A DNA stretch of 64,000 nt from Cylindrotheca closterium (Eukaryota; Bacillariophyta; Bacillariophyceae; Bacillariales; Bacillariaceae), in NCBI GenBank assembly GCA_933822405.4, contig CAKOGP040001113.1, positions 1 through 64,000 of the forward strand, in the 5' to 3' direction. Below are positions 10,104-21,271 of the stretch, one piece after another. The notes under the pieces are model-generated. The model had not been told where the DNA came from. It made no database searches and worked only from the letters and a program-made list of their open reading frames with translations. Each line of letters starts with the position of its first letter. Position 1 is the first letter of the stretch. The position numbers and the translations under genes are program-made.

Positions 10104-11300
10104 ATGACAACAACAACAGCAACAACAGCAACAACAGCAGCAGCAACAACAAGCAGCAATAGTAGTGTGTACAGTGCTAGTGTGCTCACGGAAGCAGAGA
10201 CTGTCAAAGTCATTAACAACGAACAAACCATGGCAGCCTTGCAACAACAGCAAGCCAGGGAAGACGAAAAAGCCAAACAACAACAACAGCAACAACAACA
10301 GCAACAACAACAAAAGACTGTAGTGGAACAAGAAGAACAAGACGACTATGCGCCAATGTCGTGCATTGACAATGCCTGTGAGGCCATGATTGGTCTCTTT
10401 GGTGCTGGCAGTGATGCTCAAGACAAGGAAATGGAAGAAACGTACCACAAGATTACCTACGGCAACATGGTGTCAAACGTGAACGTGAAAGTGACACCAG
10501 AAAACAAAGCTCAGAAGGAAACAGAAGAAGAAGAAGAGACGGTCACGTTTGCTTTGGATGCTGTTTCTCCTCCTCAAGACAATCAAGCACAACCAAAGGA
10601 ACCACCGACTCCTGTGACACCCGTCACCAAGAGAACCTTTTCCTTTGTTACCAACAAAAAGACAAAGTCAAACAAGTCTAGCAACAACAACAAGAAAAAA
10701 CAAGGACGTATCGCTCCTACCGGTGTTACCGTCGACGACGGTCAAGTCGAAGGCCGTCGCAAGTCCAAAATTGGACGTTGGTGGAAAAAGAAGTTCCAAA
10801 AGGACACCAAACAACGTCGTTCCAAGAGTGTTCCACGGAGACGCACTCGGTCCGATACGGTTCCACCCTCTCCTTCTACCGTGGCATCTCATATGCAAGC
10901 CTCACAAGATGATCAGGAAGTGGCGGATTACGTGGACATGTCCAGTGTCTACAGCCATGGTCAACCACAAGAACAACAACAAGGACAAGCATCGCCATCT
11001 GCCGCTAGTTTGCAACCTCGGAATCGTGTCCGAATTCAAGATTTGGACGATAGTGATGATGATCAGGACGATGGATCTCTCAATGTCTGGAAGGAACTAA
11101 ATGACATGTGGGAAGAATCGGGACATGACCTCGTACGAGTCGTTTCCGACAATATTTCCGTCAATGAAGAAACAACGGCTGCCGCCATGGAAGAACAGGA
11201 TATCATGGCCAAGTACGAACAAGCCGTCGCTGCGGAAGGTCTATTGGAAGCGGCGCAAGGACGACAAGACAAGAATCGAGCCTTGGAAGTGACGGTATAA
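10104..11300 (+). CDS. Hypothetical low-complexity protein with basic NLS-like region
   Basis: The frame is open from 10020, but the Met at 10104 (context ATTATCATGACA) starts the composition-biased protein and is preferred; about 398 aa. Order: Thr/Ala-rich N terminus, poly-Gln tract, a short ordered segment (DYAPMSCIDNACEAMIGLFG), an acidic stretch, a strongly basic block around SKIGRWWKKKFQKDTKQRR and SKSVPRRRTRSD, and an acidic C-terminal part ending LEVTV. The basic block could be a nuclear localisation or nucleic-acid-binding region. No known domain is recognised; probably largely disordered. The poly-Gln is coded by CAA/CAG repeats and is likely length-polymorphic. Confidence 0.75.
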   Translation: MTTTTATTATTAAATTSSNSSVYSASVLTEAETVKVINNEQTMAALQQQQAREDEKAKQQQQQQQQQQQQKTVVEQEEQDDYAPMSCIDNACEAMIGLFGAGSDAQDKEMEETYHKITYGNMVSNVNVKVTPENKAQKETEEEEETVTFALDAVSPPQDNQAQPKEPPTPVTPVTKRTFSFVTNKKTKSNKSSNNNKKKQGRIAPTGVTVDDGQVEGRRKSKIGRWWKKKFQKDTKQRRSKSVPRRRTRSDTVPPSPSTVASHMQASQDDQEVADYVDMSSVYSHGQPQEQQQGQASPSAASLQPRNRVRIQDLDDSDDDQDDGSLNVWKELNDMWEESGHDLVRVVSDNISVNEETTAAAMEEQDIMAKYEQAVAAEGLLEAAQGRQDKNRALEVTV

Positions 11301-12473
11301 TGTTACTACTGCTTACTGGAAATTGTGTGAGTATGTAGGGAGTGATATACATATAACTAATGGAATGATTGAACATGTGTGAACAAGAGAGAGAGAGGGG
11401 AAACGGAAGAAATGGCCATACTCGTGATGGGCAAACCTCAATGAATCAATGAGGAATGAATGAATGAAACCAATTCTCTAAAATGTACAAATAGTAACAA
11501 TTTATATATAATATAATATCCTAGTGAAATATATATCCTATATCAATACTATTATGTCACATGACTATCTGCTCATGGATATCGAACCCTGCCTCCATAC
11601 TGAATACATACTGTATTCTTATTATATGAATGAGGCATACAAACAAGCATTGCATATATTAGGCCAGTTACGTATAGTACTGATACCAGTACAGTAATGG
11701 ATTGGAACAGGTGGACTAATACAGTACTTGATTCTGGTTCTAGCTCTTTGACACTTTCTTCTTCAGTTTCTTTTTCGAGATTCGACATCCACCTGCTCCT
11801 TGTTTTGCGGTACCTGGTACCGGGTACAAGTCTTTTTGTTTCGTCTAACTGTGCCTACTGCGTACCAGACATATTCCACTTCCAACATATCTTAGACACC
11901 ATTCAAAAAGTGATGAGAAAGTACCAGGAGTGAGATCCAACAAGAATGGCTGGACTCATGTGCTAACAAGCTGCTTGAGTATTCCTGTACCGTATCCGCA
12001 TCTGTTGCAATATCTGAATTCGCATACTTTTTTGATATATACAACTGGGATTTGCAGAGGTCGTCTTGTCGGCCGTCATGATCTTCATCATCCATGGTCT
12101 TCGTGAGAGAAAGTCAAACACGATCCTACTACTACCTGTAACAATGCTTCTGATTGGGTGCTCTTCCGATCCCTCACTCGTTAAGGCCTCGAATGATTGG
12201 CATCAGTCAAACAAACAACGAAAGAGCTACGGCCCATTTAGCTATAGAAGAAGTCGCCATACGGCTACTACAGACGATCGGCTTCCCTAATTTCTACTTG
12301 GGTCCCATCAGATAATCGAACTCCATCCATAAAATATGCAGCGTCTGATGATGCATCATTACGATTTGAAGCGTCACCATTTCTTGCCGTACTATCCCAT
12401 TTATATTAAAAGAGCAACCAAACGATCATATAGATCTTGAATGATATGATCATCCATATATAGGATCATTCCT
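11301..12473. other. AT-rich intergenic region
   Basis: There are simple-sequence stretches (GA repeat near 11388-11400, GAAT repeat near 11445-11466) and a nested palindromic cluster of GGTACC/TACCGGGTAC type near 11808-11826. ORFs of 60-78 codons on both strands lack protein-like composition. I see no gene. Confidence 0.55.
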
Positions 12474-12921
12474 CTAAGCGTAACTGAGCACTTCAATCTC
12501 AAAGATTAGTTCGGAATTTGGCATAATTCCCCAAGCAGGAAAGCCTCCAGCTCCGTAGGCATAGTCTGGACTGCAGTGAATCTTGGCAACTTCCCCAATG
12601 GACATTTCAATGACAGATTCGTCCCATCCCTGTTGTTGTTGTTGTTGTTTTACATGGCAATGAGAGATGACACAAAGATATAAGATAAATGGAATCACAC
12701 AATACACCATCTTTCAAAGCAGCTTCATTCTTATTTACCTTGATGACTTGCCCTAACCCAACGGCAAACGTAAAGGGTTCTTGTCCAGGATCCTTGGTCG
12801 ACCAAAACTTTTTGGACATATCACGGTCCTTGCCGAATCCAGTGCAGTGAACGGTAACCTTTTGGCCACGGGTAGGCTTGATTCCATTTCCAGCCCGAAT
12901 CAATGTCTTGGTGAATCCCAT
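12474..12921 (-). CDS. FKBP12: FKBP12-type peptidyl-prolyl isomerase
   Basis: Two exons, 12739-12921 and 12474-12629, separated by a 109-nt intron (minus-strand GTAAAT...CAACAG). The spliced product is 112 aa, the usual length for single-domain cytosolic FKBPs. The family blocks are very clear: KVTVHCTGFGKDRD, FWSTKDPGQEPFTF, VGLGQVIK joined across the intron to GWDESVIEMSIGE, and DYAYGAGGFPAWGIMPNS ending FEIEVL. The pocket residues (Tyr of the CTG strand region, Phe/Trp of FWSTKD, the pocket-floor Trp of the GWD block, Tyr of YAYG) are retained. It catalyses cis-trans isomerisation of Xaa-Pro bonds and in the family is the FK506/rapamycin receptor. There is no targeting peptide, so cytosol or nucleus. 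The 'FWSTKD' insert resembles plant and algal FKBP12 rather than animal. Confidence 0.96.
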
Positions 12922-14795
12922 TGTCTTTTCCTTTATATTTATGAATGTACCGTTGCAATCTCTGGCAGTATATTGATAATATGCGATGTGCGTACCGGTA
13001 TATGGATCTATTGAATATGAGACCTCTCTCAAACTGCGGGGGACATGGGGTGCATGTGCCGAAAGGGGGGAGAATATATAGTACTGTGCATCATCACTCT
13101 TCTCCAAATCCATTCCCCTTCCAAACTTTTCCTTTCCCTCTTTTAGAGTTCTTTGTAAATAACACTTTGGACTGCTGTCCTTTTGCGGGTCAATCTATTT
13201 TATACATTAGTTATTGGCGAGGTAGGTAATTTGCTTTTTTTCAAAAATAAAAAAAATGAGATTTGAATTTTTTGGAATGGGGGCGTCATCAAACTAGGGG
13301 GGGGCTGGAAAGATGTAACCTTCCCCGACATATTGTCGCGACGAATGACAGGCGTCAAATAACCTATTACTCTAGAGAGCTTTTGCAATGATACTGTAGT
13401 CCTGCTGGCTGCTGGACATAATGTATCCACCGAATGTCCTCGGATTGAAAGACGCGATCGGAAAGACTGTCATTGACTACTTTAGTCAACAAAGCGATCA
13501 TCCGCCTAAAGACTCTCGGTGCATGCTGAAAGTCGATCTTGAAGGATGGTGGCGTGGATGGTGGTGGATTGTTCTATGTCAAGCTGGAAAGGATTCGACG
13601 CATAGAAATCAGACATGCCAAATAGAGCGAATGCTTTTGTTGCTGAGGATGAAGTCGAACAAAGACGATCTTGTTGTCTTTCAAGGCAGGAACTGACAGA
13701 AAGCAACAACAAATAAAGCAGAAGAAAATACTCTGCTCATTCGTCTTCACTCCTACTACTTCTAGTCCCAGTGACTAAAGGCGTGATGATACTCCTGAAA
13801 CATCCTCCACGTATAATACGTGAAGGCATCGTAATCGAGTTGCCAGCGAAGTAACATCAGTGATGTTGGCTGGATATGCATGTACTATTGGCGTCGATGC
13901 AAATGAAAACCCAACCTACTAAAATGTAGGGGGTGGTGCGCATAGTTCTTCACCTCCTTTTTCCGACGCATCAACATAGCGACCAAGTCACATACGAAGA
14001 CTCGGTGATTAACAAGTCCATAATATTACTGCAGTTAAAAAATAACCCTTCGAAGAAAAAAAAGACGATGGCAATGAAATCGAGCGGATCCACCATCACT
14101 TTTTCCAACTGTAACATTGGAATAGTAACCCCGAGATTTAAGCCTAGAACGACCTCGCGGCCACCTCCGAGTACATCGAGCACAGAAATTGCTTTCAGAT
14201 CGTCTTGCTTCCTTGACGATTGCTGTTGTGCAATATCATACGCAGCATTTTAATTATATTTGGCCAATCTCCACATTGAACATAGTCAACGCGAAATTTC
14301 GTTTTGTTTCACTCACGGTCGGGTCGGTGCACATGCAGAAAAAAACACCTACGATATATGTGAGGAGAAAATGTCCCACGACCCCACGATAGAAAACTAG
14401 AAACTTGTTATTTTAGTCGCGCAATTCTAAGTTTTTTCCCCTCTAGTCATATTATAGCATAGTCATGTTCAAAAGAAACCTCATCTCTCGTCTCTCGTCT
14501 CATCGTCGCTATACTACAGCATCTTGCAGTACTACTATATTGAAGCAGCATCGCGCAAATGATGTAAACCTATCGCAGCATGTACCGGCATTATCGCAGA
14601 TGAACTGTGCACAGATCATCAACCCAATATTGTCATCTCACTATCACGTCAGCCTACAATTAAACTCCGGTCTGAGAGGTAACAATTGCGATGAATCAAC
14701 TATCGATAACACTAGATATTCTGATAGCTACTTCTTAGCTGTTGTGTGGTTGCAGTTTCCAATGTACTTCTGTAACTTCAACATCATAACGAGAC
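12922..14795. other. Intergenic region without a supported gene
   Basis: This contains the upstream region of FKBP12 (5' UTR/promoter). ORFs up to 118 codons occur. One at 14465-14821 starts MFKRNLISRLSSHRRYTTAS, which looks like a mitochondrial presequence, but nothing recognisable follows and I could not find a convincing exon to join to it. A poly-G run lies near 13300. No RNA genes seen. Confidence 0.45.
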
Positions 14796-16519
14796 TTACT
14801 TTATGTCACCTGCCATATTGACTCTTACCGTGGGAGAGTTGGAACTCCCATCAGACTCCAGTCTTTCTGTGGCAGCCGTGAGGCCACTTCTTTCGGATTG
14901 CGCATAGCGTGGATTTGTAGCATCCAAGTTTATGATCATGTTCCTGTTAAGAAGACGTGGGCTTTCAGATTGCCGTGTTGGTGCTAGTGCTGGCTTGATT
15001 TTCTCCTCTTCGTGCTTTGTATCTAGTTTCTTGATATTGCTCCGAGTCTTGTGCTCCACCACCTCATGTGCTAGTACCTTCTTCTTCTCTTTGTTTCTTT
15101 GAATCTTCTTCTCCTCGTGACTCCTGCTTCTAAGCAATTTTGTGGCACCTGGGCTGATGTTCCACAAGGCATAGTACTTGAATGCATCCATAAAGTCCTG
15201 TGCACTATTGGCGCCTTCTGAGCCACATATAGGCGAAGACGGCGAATATCAGTCGACATTTGGAAGTTTGTGATGATGAAAACTCCTTTCAAATCATACC
15301 GGGCGCCATCAAGCTCGACACCATCAAGTCTATCTTTTTCTCCAATGTTCAACACGATGTCGTCACCATTCGATTGCTTCTTCAGCATGGTGAGCTTCGC
15401 CTTACCAATCCTAGGGCTGGTAGTTGTTGGATACTTTGTGTACCACCATTCAATCTTCTTGATCAAGCAGCTTTCAGACACAACACTGTTGGGGCTAATC
15501 ATGTACCCACCCAAGTTGTCTTGGCCTTTGGCTCCCATTTTCGCCGACTTGAACTTGAATGGTTGGAAAATGGTTCCATCGATAGTTCCTTGTTCTTGTT
15601 GGTTCGTCAGGTAGTAGTCTCCGAACTCAAGGTTGAGTCTTGCCTTTGCCTTTCGATTGAGACTGGTCATGTCAAAAGTACTATCTTTTGAATCCATGTG
15701 CTCAATTAGGCCATCTAAATCGCTCATGCTCAGCTTGACCAGATAATTTTCAACAACATCAGAGACCGAGTATCCAAGTATCTGGTGAAGATTGTCATCC
15801 AACTCGATGATGAATAGCAACGCAGCAGCATTTAGCACTTAATAGTAGATCGATGAGTTTTGTTAGAATTGTCAATCAAACGGCGGCCATGGTAGTAAGG
15901 ATACTCCCGAATGAACTCACCAGCATCAATGAAGGTATCTTGGACAAAAATGACTATGAAGCCAGTAAGCAACAGAAAGAAATGAAGGCCAACGTTAATG
16001 AACAGATCCATAGCCAAGAAAAGTGAAGGCTTGTTGTATACGGTGGCTTTGGCTTGACGTGTATCGCGCAAATCCCTCAGAAAGACAAGACCACTGTAGA
16101 AAAGTGTAATGATCGCGAGGGGGAGATTTTGTAGGCTCCACGTCACGTCATCTGCCGCTAAAATAAATACGTCAATCATTTCCGCTCCAACATATAACGA
16201 AAGGCAAACTTGCAAAAGGAAGCAAAACCCAGATTCAACGAAGCTGAGCGCCCTATCATATCGACTGCCGACACTGTGATAACGAAAGTGCCCCAATCGA
16301 TAAATATTGATACCACCACCATCCAGGAGAAACTTGTGCGCCTGTGGCAGGAGGAAGAAGACAATAGATTGTAATATGAGAGATGCGAAGGAAATCTTCA
16401 CACGGGATGAAATTAACGAAACACTGTCTTACTTGAAATTTGGAATAGACAATGTTCAATAGAAGAGACAGCTGCTTTCTGGCCAACTCAGCATCTTTTT
16501 TATCTGCCAGCGCTGCCAT
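14796..16519 (-). CDS. Multi-pass membrane protein, unknown family, with an apparent frameshift
   Basis: Exons supported by splice signals: 16433-16519, then a 91-nt intron (GTAAGACAG...CTGCCACAG), 15921-16341, an 83-nt intron (GTGAGTTC...TTAAG), then from 15837 down. The middle exon encodes about three TM helices (for example LPLAIITLFYSGLVFL and INVGLHFFLLLTGFIVIF). After the second intron comes VLNAAALLFIIELDD, probably the last TM segment. A soluble region follows, ending in a Lys/Glu-rich tail. Near 15200-15240 the frame changes: RRLRLYVA is followed by SEGANSAQDFMDAFKYYAL in another frame. This is either a very small intron or an indel. The first exon begins at an ATG that overlaps the frame of the upstream ORF, so this and 16500-17272 may be one gene. 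It could be a transporter- or channel-like protein, but I recognise no family. Confidence 0.5.
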
Positions 16520-17272
16520 TCTCCTTTAATTCTCCAAGAAACGATCGTTCCGAGCTGACGAAGTCCTTATTGTCCGAATGTTCCGAGCTGGTGACGAGGG
16601 TCTTGTCCGAACGATCAAAGCTAGCATCGAGGTTCTTGTAATCTTTGTCATTGGCGATGACTTGAAAGTTTGTATCCTTTGCGCACTTGGACAACGCCGA
16701 TGCGACTGTGACGCTCCACGAATAGAAGGCACTGCGGTCTTTGTTGAATCCAGCTGCAAGAAGTTGGGTCAGAGAGACTCTGGCTGGCAGAAGTATAGTT
16801 CTTGGTTGCAACAACTGATTTGAAGAAATACTGAAAGAAATTGAATGTGTTCACATGTTTGTGATTATCAGTGAAATGAGTCTGGATGAAAACCTATGTT
16901 CGGAATGCCAATGACGTTAGAGGGTGCAAACCAGGCAATCATATCTTCACTTCATGGTCATGACTTACTGAATCTGGACCAATTGCAGAGTTTGCGAAGA
17001 AAAAACGAGCTTTGAAATCTCTCGAGTTCAACTTGGGCAACTCCTCGTCTTTTTTTGTATTCTTTTCGAGGATTCGCTGGATGAATGAACAGAAACGGGT
17101 AGTCTCTGGCTATAGTGCTGCCGTTTTTCATCGCAAGTTCCAACATTTCCTCCACAGTTTTCTTCAACACCTTTAGCGGCTCTTCAGACGATTTGTTGAC
17201 GGCAGACGACGAAGAATCCTCGTGTCCTTTCTTCACATCGATGGAGATGTCATCAACATGATGCATCATCAT
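16500..17272 (-). CDS. Probable 5' part of the membrane-protein gene, or a separate small gene
   Basis: The ATG at 17272 opens a 304-nt exon (17272-16969) ending at a consensus donor GTAAGT (16968). It encodes a soluble segment with a possible amphipathic helix (PLKVLKKTVEEMLELAMKNG) and the block DYPFLFIHPANPRKEYKKRR. The best in-phase acceptor I see is TCTTCTTGCAG ending at 16754 (215-nt intron). It leads into GFNKDRSAFYSWSVTVASAL and then a Ser/Asp-rich segment that stops at 16500. The last 20 nt overlap the start of the next ORF in a different frame, and the join reads naturally as ELKENGSA + LADKKDAELARKQ. One gene with a frame break is therefore plausible. Exon edges here are uncertain. 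Confidence 0.4.
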
Positions 17273-18030
17273 GTCTCTTGTGAGGGCACTGTATGCGATT
17301 AGAAATGTTGACAGCGTGAAACAATTTCAGAGTGGATGTTTTATTTATAGTCACTTGTATTTTATGTTGGGATTTCGTGGTGACGTATCAAGACAAGGGG
17401 CCTAAAAGTTTTTTGACAAAGTACGAAAGCAACTACGGCACACGTGGACACTTTGAACTTGGTGCATTTTTAATAAAACGATAAATGATGAAACGGATGA
17501 ACTGTCGTACCCTCTGACATGCTATTGGGGAGACTACTCAGTGACTATGGTTTACCACGCTGTGATGAGGTGGCATGTTCGAACGTCATATTAGTCATCT
17601 GGGATCTTGATCCAACATCGTCTGTCCGGCACCGTTTGATTCTTAGTCGCAGTAATATGGTCGATCAATAAACTAAACCATTATTTGCAACAACAATAAG
17701 AATAATAAGTCCTGTATCAAGATGACCATGATGATGAAGCTTTTGCATGAATGCCATTATGGAGGCTTCGCCGGCTTCAAAAGCTATTCAAGCCTTGATC
17801 CAAGAACACAGCTAACGGCTCCATTAAGCCATTCCGACTAGCGATATGTGAAAGTCGTTTCTTTTGCCAACCGTGCCGTGTAAACACGATGGCGAAAATG
17901 TGCAAACGTTCACCCTTGGCACAGTGAGATTCACGTTGCAAAAGCTCATAAAACAAAGTGCCAAGCTTTTTGTGTGATATATCTTTCTTACAAGCAACCT
18001 TATTCTTTACATAACTAAACACAACCAAAC
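17273..18030. other. Intergenic region
   Basis: AT-rich, holding the promoters of the divergent genes at 17272 (-) and 18031 (+). A 93-codon minus ORF at 17777-18058 has a faint ankyrin-like stretch but overlaps the real gene start and has no partner repeats. Nothing else seen. Confidence 0.45.
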
Positions 18031-18618
18031 ATGACCACCTTTGGAACCAAATCAACACGTCGCAACATTAAGGATGACCTTAAAACCGCGGAACAACGCC
18101 GTCAAGGCGGACAACGACAAGCACTCATGGAGCGAAACAGAGCCAAGTTCTCTTCTCCTCTTAATGCTGGTCCTTTTGTGTACAACCCTTCCCCGTCTCC
18201 CACCAACGAATCCTCGACCAGCAGTACCGAGAAGAAGATTGATCTCTTTGGCTGTTCTCATTTGGCCCCATTCTCGGAATGGTACAAAACCCAATACGGC
18301 TGTGAACCTTCGGACTCATTGGCCATCTTCTTAAAGCCAGTACAAGATGTCACATCGGCATCTGATTGTCTGGATGATGGAGACCAGATTGAAGCCGAAA
18401 TGATGGAGACTTACCTTTCGCTCCATCCTTATTTGGAACTAACCGCAAATCACAAAGCGGATGCTTCTATGAACGATCTTGCTAAACGATTCTCCAGTCT
18501 TTCCATCAACTGCAATGCGATGGAAGTTGACGAAGACGAGATGGACATCGACCTACCTGAAATTGACTGGATGCAAGTCGATATTGATGAAATGGAAGTC
18601 GATTGTCCATACCGGTAG
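18031..18618 (+). CDS. Hypothetical acidic protein
   Basis: 195 aa, unknown. The ATG sits in AAACATGACC context. The N terminus is basic and Gln/Arg-rich (about 1-45), followed by a Pro/Ser linker. An ordered block starts at IDLFGCSHLAPFSEWYKTQYG and continues to LHPYLELTA. The C-terminal 40 residues are an alternating acidic/Met repeat (for example DEDEMDIDLPEIDWMQVDID). There is no signal peptide or TM, so cytosolic or nuclear. Codon use and composition look genuinely coding, unlike the overlapping frames. Confidence 0.75.
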   Translation: MTTFGTKSTRRNIKDDLKTAEQRRQGGQRQALMERNRAKFSSPLNAGPFVYNPSPSPTNESSTSSTEKKIDLFGCSHLAPFSEWYKTQYGCEPSDSLAIFLKPVQDVTSASDCLDDGDQIEAEMMETYLSLHPYLELTANHKADASMNDLAKRFSSLSINCNAMEVDEDEMDIDLPEIDWMQVDIDEMEVDCPYR

Positions 18619-19641
18619 CAGATCTCATCCACACATGACCTTTTTGGAGACAATCTTCTTGTTTTCAGCCTTCTTGACTTCTCAGAAAATGTTGGCCAAC
18701 ACTTTTGCAATCGCAACTGAGCATGTCAAGAAGCTGGAGACGAGGAGGGCGCTTCCATTATGAAAGATCCTTGTGGTTGCGGCCTAGTACCGGTATTCCC
18801 AAATAACTCCACGAACGATACTAAGATCCTTCCACGGCTGAACGAAATCAAAACAAGATCTCACGTCCTTCGACCGCTACCAGGCAACTGGTACCATTTG
18901 ATCCTGCTTCAGCTCGAAGTTCGAGCTGTTGTGGTCCAAGAATCGCTCAAGTCAGTATGTACTTCTTCAATACTTATTCTCTTTTGGGTGAAAAACCAAA
19001 TCCCAAAGAGTATATAAAAGGCATACCAGTAGTAGGTGCATCTCACTACACCTACCCCTACTACTATGATATCAAAAGATACAAAAGTACAAGTGAATGT
19101 AAAAAAAAGACAACCAAAATATGAAAACACAGGGAAAACCATATTGTCCCTCGAACACAACAACAAGAAAACACATTGAATGCATGAATAATATATTATC
19201 AATGCAAGAGATAATCCATCGTTGAATGGAAATCGTTTCAAAGAAAGAAGAAGAAAAAACAGCAACAAGCATGACAATATATGCATCGATGCAACTTTGA
19301 ATGGGAAAACATTCGAAGTCAGAATAAAAAAGATTATAAATATATGCATCAACACAATTTTGAGCAATATAGAAAAAAAGTTCGAAGATGAAATACTGTA
19401 CTAAAACTATAATTCCAATAATGGATGCAGAATAAAACGACACCAGCCATATTCCTTCTCTGGTCTACCTAGTCTATGAAAGTGCATGCCCATATGGTCG
19501 ATATTCATTATTTCGATGTTGTACATGCGTAAGAGGTGTGCGGTACTGAATGAGCATGGGAATACGATCTCCCTTCTCCACCATAATCGACTGCACTACA
19601 GTAGTAGTGGGAATGATGACTACTGTGGGAACGCAGGGATT
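18619..19641. other. Intergenic region with an orphan TATA box
   Basis: A strong plus-strand TATATAAAAGG lies at 19011-19021, but no credible ORF follows. About 20-60 bp downstream is a weak stem made from AGTAGTAGG and CCTACTACT. The rest is AT-rich. The 152-codon minus-strand hydrophobic ORF at 18909-19367 reflects base composition. A short unannotated transcript cannot be excluded. Confidence 0.4.
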
Positions 19642-20484
19642 TTAAATGCTTCGTTGCAGATACCAGCCAGCGTCATGTTTCGAGAACAAGGATTCTGAAT
19701 TAGATTCTTGTCGGAAATGCTTTGGCTGGTGTTGTTGCGAACAAGAGCGGGAAGAACCCTTATAGACTGGACGCGCATCAAAATCTTCATCGGCGGGAGT
19801 AGAAGCAGTCTCAAAGAAAAACGACCCAGTGCAAATATTGCTTGGAACTACCATGAAACTTGGTTGAGAAGATGCTGTTTTCTTGGGTCGATGACTTGAC
19901 GCAGAAGACGAAGACGAAGAAAGGTGATGGGTAATAGACCACCAGCTCTCACGTTTCGAATCATCGTCCAATGGTCCAGCAACAGCACCATCATGAGAGC
20001 TGCTCAATTCGTCTCGCACTTGTCTATTCTGATGATTCCTCAAGTTCTTTGTTTTCTTGCTGCTGTTTGTCATCGGGGAGGAGGAGGCAATGCCACGATA
20101 TTGATAATCGCGACTGGTGTAATTGCAGGTACAATGATGTGGACATTTGAGACAGTCGACACAGACGCATTGCAGATCACATACCCGTGGATTGCATTCG
20201 TCGTCGTCGTCGTCGTCGTCAAATACCATGCATGTTCCAGATTCACCACTGCTGGAATAGTCCAACAATAAGGTCTCGTCATTGATATTTTCATGCTCCT
20301 GTTCCTCCTCCTCCTCCTCTGTGGCAGGGATCCATCTCAAAATAGTATCGTCACACCAAGATGAGGACGTGTACAATAGAGTCTCCGACGATCGATCATC
20401 ATCGTCTCCTCCTCCTTCTTTGTCATTTTGAAAGGGTTCACCCTCTTCGGAACCAAAGACGGCAATCCATTCATCCATTCTCAT
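19642..20484 (-). CDS. Hypothetical acidic/Ser-rich protein with a compact Cys cluster
   Basis: 280 aa. The start MRMDEWIAVFGSEEGEPF is at 20484. The N-terminal third is acidic and Asp/Glu-rich. The most distinctive element is a Cys-dense segment near residues 95-120 with spacing C-x4-C-x2-C-x-C-x2-C-x2-C-x3-C-x-C and adjacent His residues (PHHCTC), suggestive of metal binding. It is followed by a Ser-rich basic linker (SSSSSSASSHRPKKTASS) and a C-terminal part with aromatic residues. There is no signal peptide or TM. It does not match a zinc-finger class I can name. Confidence 0.65.
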   Translation of the reverse strand: MRMDEWIAVFGSEEGEPFQNDKEGGGDDDDRSSETLLYTSSSWCDDTILRWIPATEEEEEEQEHENINDETLLLDYSSSGESGTCMVFDDDDDDDECNPRVCDLQCVCVDCLKCPHHCTCNYTSRDYQYRGIASSSPMTNSSKKTKNLRNHQNRQVRDELSSSHDGAVAGPLDDDSKRESWWSITHHLSSSSSSASSHRPKKTASSQPSFMVVPSNICTGSFFFETASTPADEDFDARPVYKGSSRSCSQQHQPKHFRQESNSESLFSKHDAGWYLQRSI

Positions 20485-21271
20485 GTTGAATCGTTGCTAT
20501 ATATGTTCTGAACGATATTGTATGGCGATGTATATGATTACTGTTGCTTTCGTCCGCTGAAGAAATTATATGGTTCTGTGTTCGTGATGGATATGTTATG
20601 GGTTCAAATTATTGATTTGATTCAAATTCTTCATTCGACCCATTCAAAATCTGAATGGATCGAGTTTTCTGGTGAAGATGCATGTGTTCACATACAAAAA
20701 CATGTGTATGGCTTCTTATAACGTCCTCCTCACATATACCGATAGATGTGAAGGAATGTATATGAGGACACCGCTGGTAAATTGTTTCACTCTTGAATGG
20801 CAATATCTTCATTCATGCCCTCTAACAGGTAGTCATCCGGATTGGCCTCCGAATTCGATTGTCATATCATATTGTATTGTATATTCCAACCTCAACGCGT
20901 CAATATGTGTGGATGCTGCACGATGACGATTTCAGATTATTATGATTCTTTGTGTGATTTGAAACTATATCAGATCCACCAACATGCCCAGCATTTTCAT
21001 ATCGCATTTTTCTTACCGTGTGTACCAGGTACCGGTAAGGTACATTTCCATTTACAATAATACTATACTATTGTCAGGAAATATATGCAACACTGTTTTT
21101 ACTTTTTACATTCTATTTTGTTGTGGCACACACACAGACACAGACACACAAATGTCATTTGTTCGACATTATATGGGATCACGATGGATTGATTGATTCG
21201 TTCATTTTTACGTCCAGCAGCAGTACAGGTTCATACTTTATGATAATCCTTCCTGATCCATTGTAATAGCA
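20485..21271. other. AT-rich intergenic region
   Basis: This contains a CA/GACA microsatellite near 21126-21150 and a GGTACCGGTA palindromic cluster near 21025-21040. The ORFs present are short and AT-biased. No gene supported. Confidence 0.55.

Noticed and set aside
14465..14821. 118-codon plus ORF with mitochondrial-like N terminus
   Set aside because: The leader is suggestive, but nothing recognisable follows and no convincing donor-acceptor pair links it to another exon; the 3' end overlaps the minus-strand gene.
17777..18058. 93-codon minus ORF with an ankyrin-like stretch
   Set aside because: Only one degenerate repeat-like segment, and it overlaps the 5' end of the better-supported gene at 18031.
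18909..19367. 152-codon hydrophobic minus-strand ORF
   Set aside because: The Phe/Ile/Cys-rich composition is what AT-rich non-coding DNA gives; no signal peptide-domain order and no motif.
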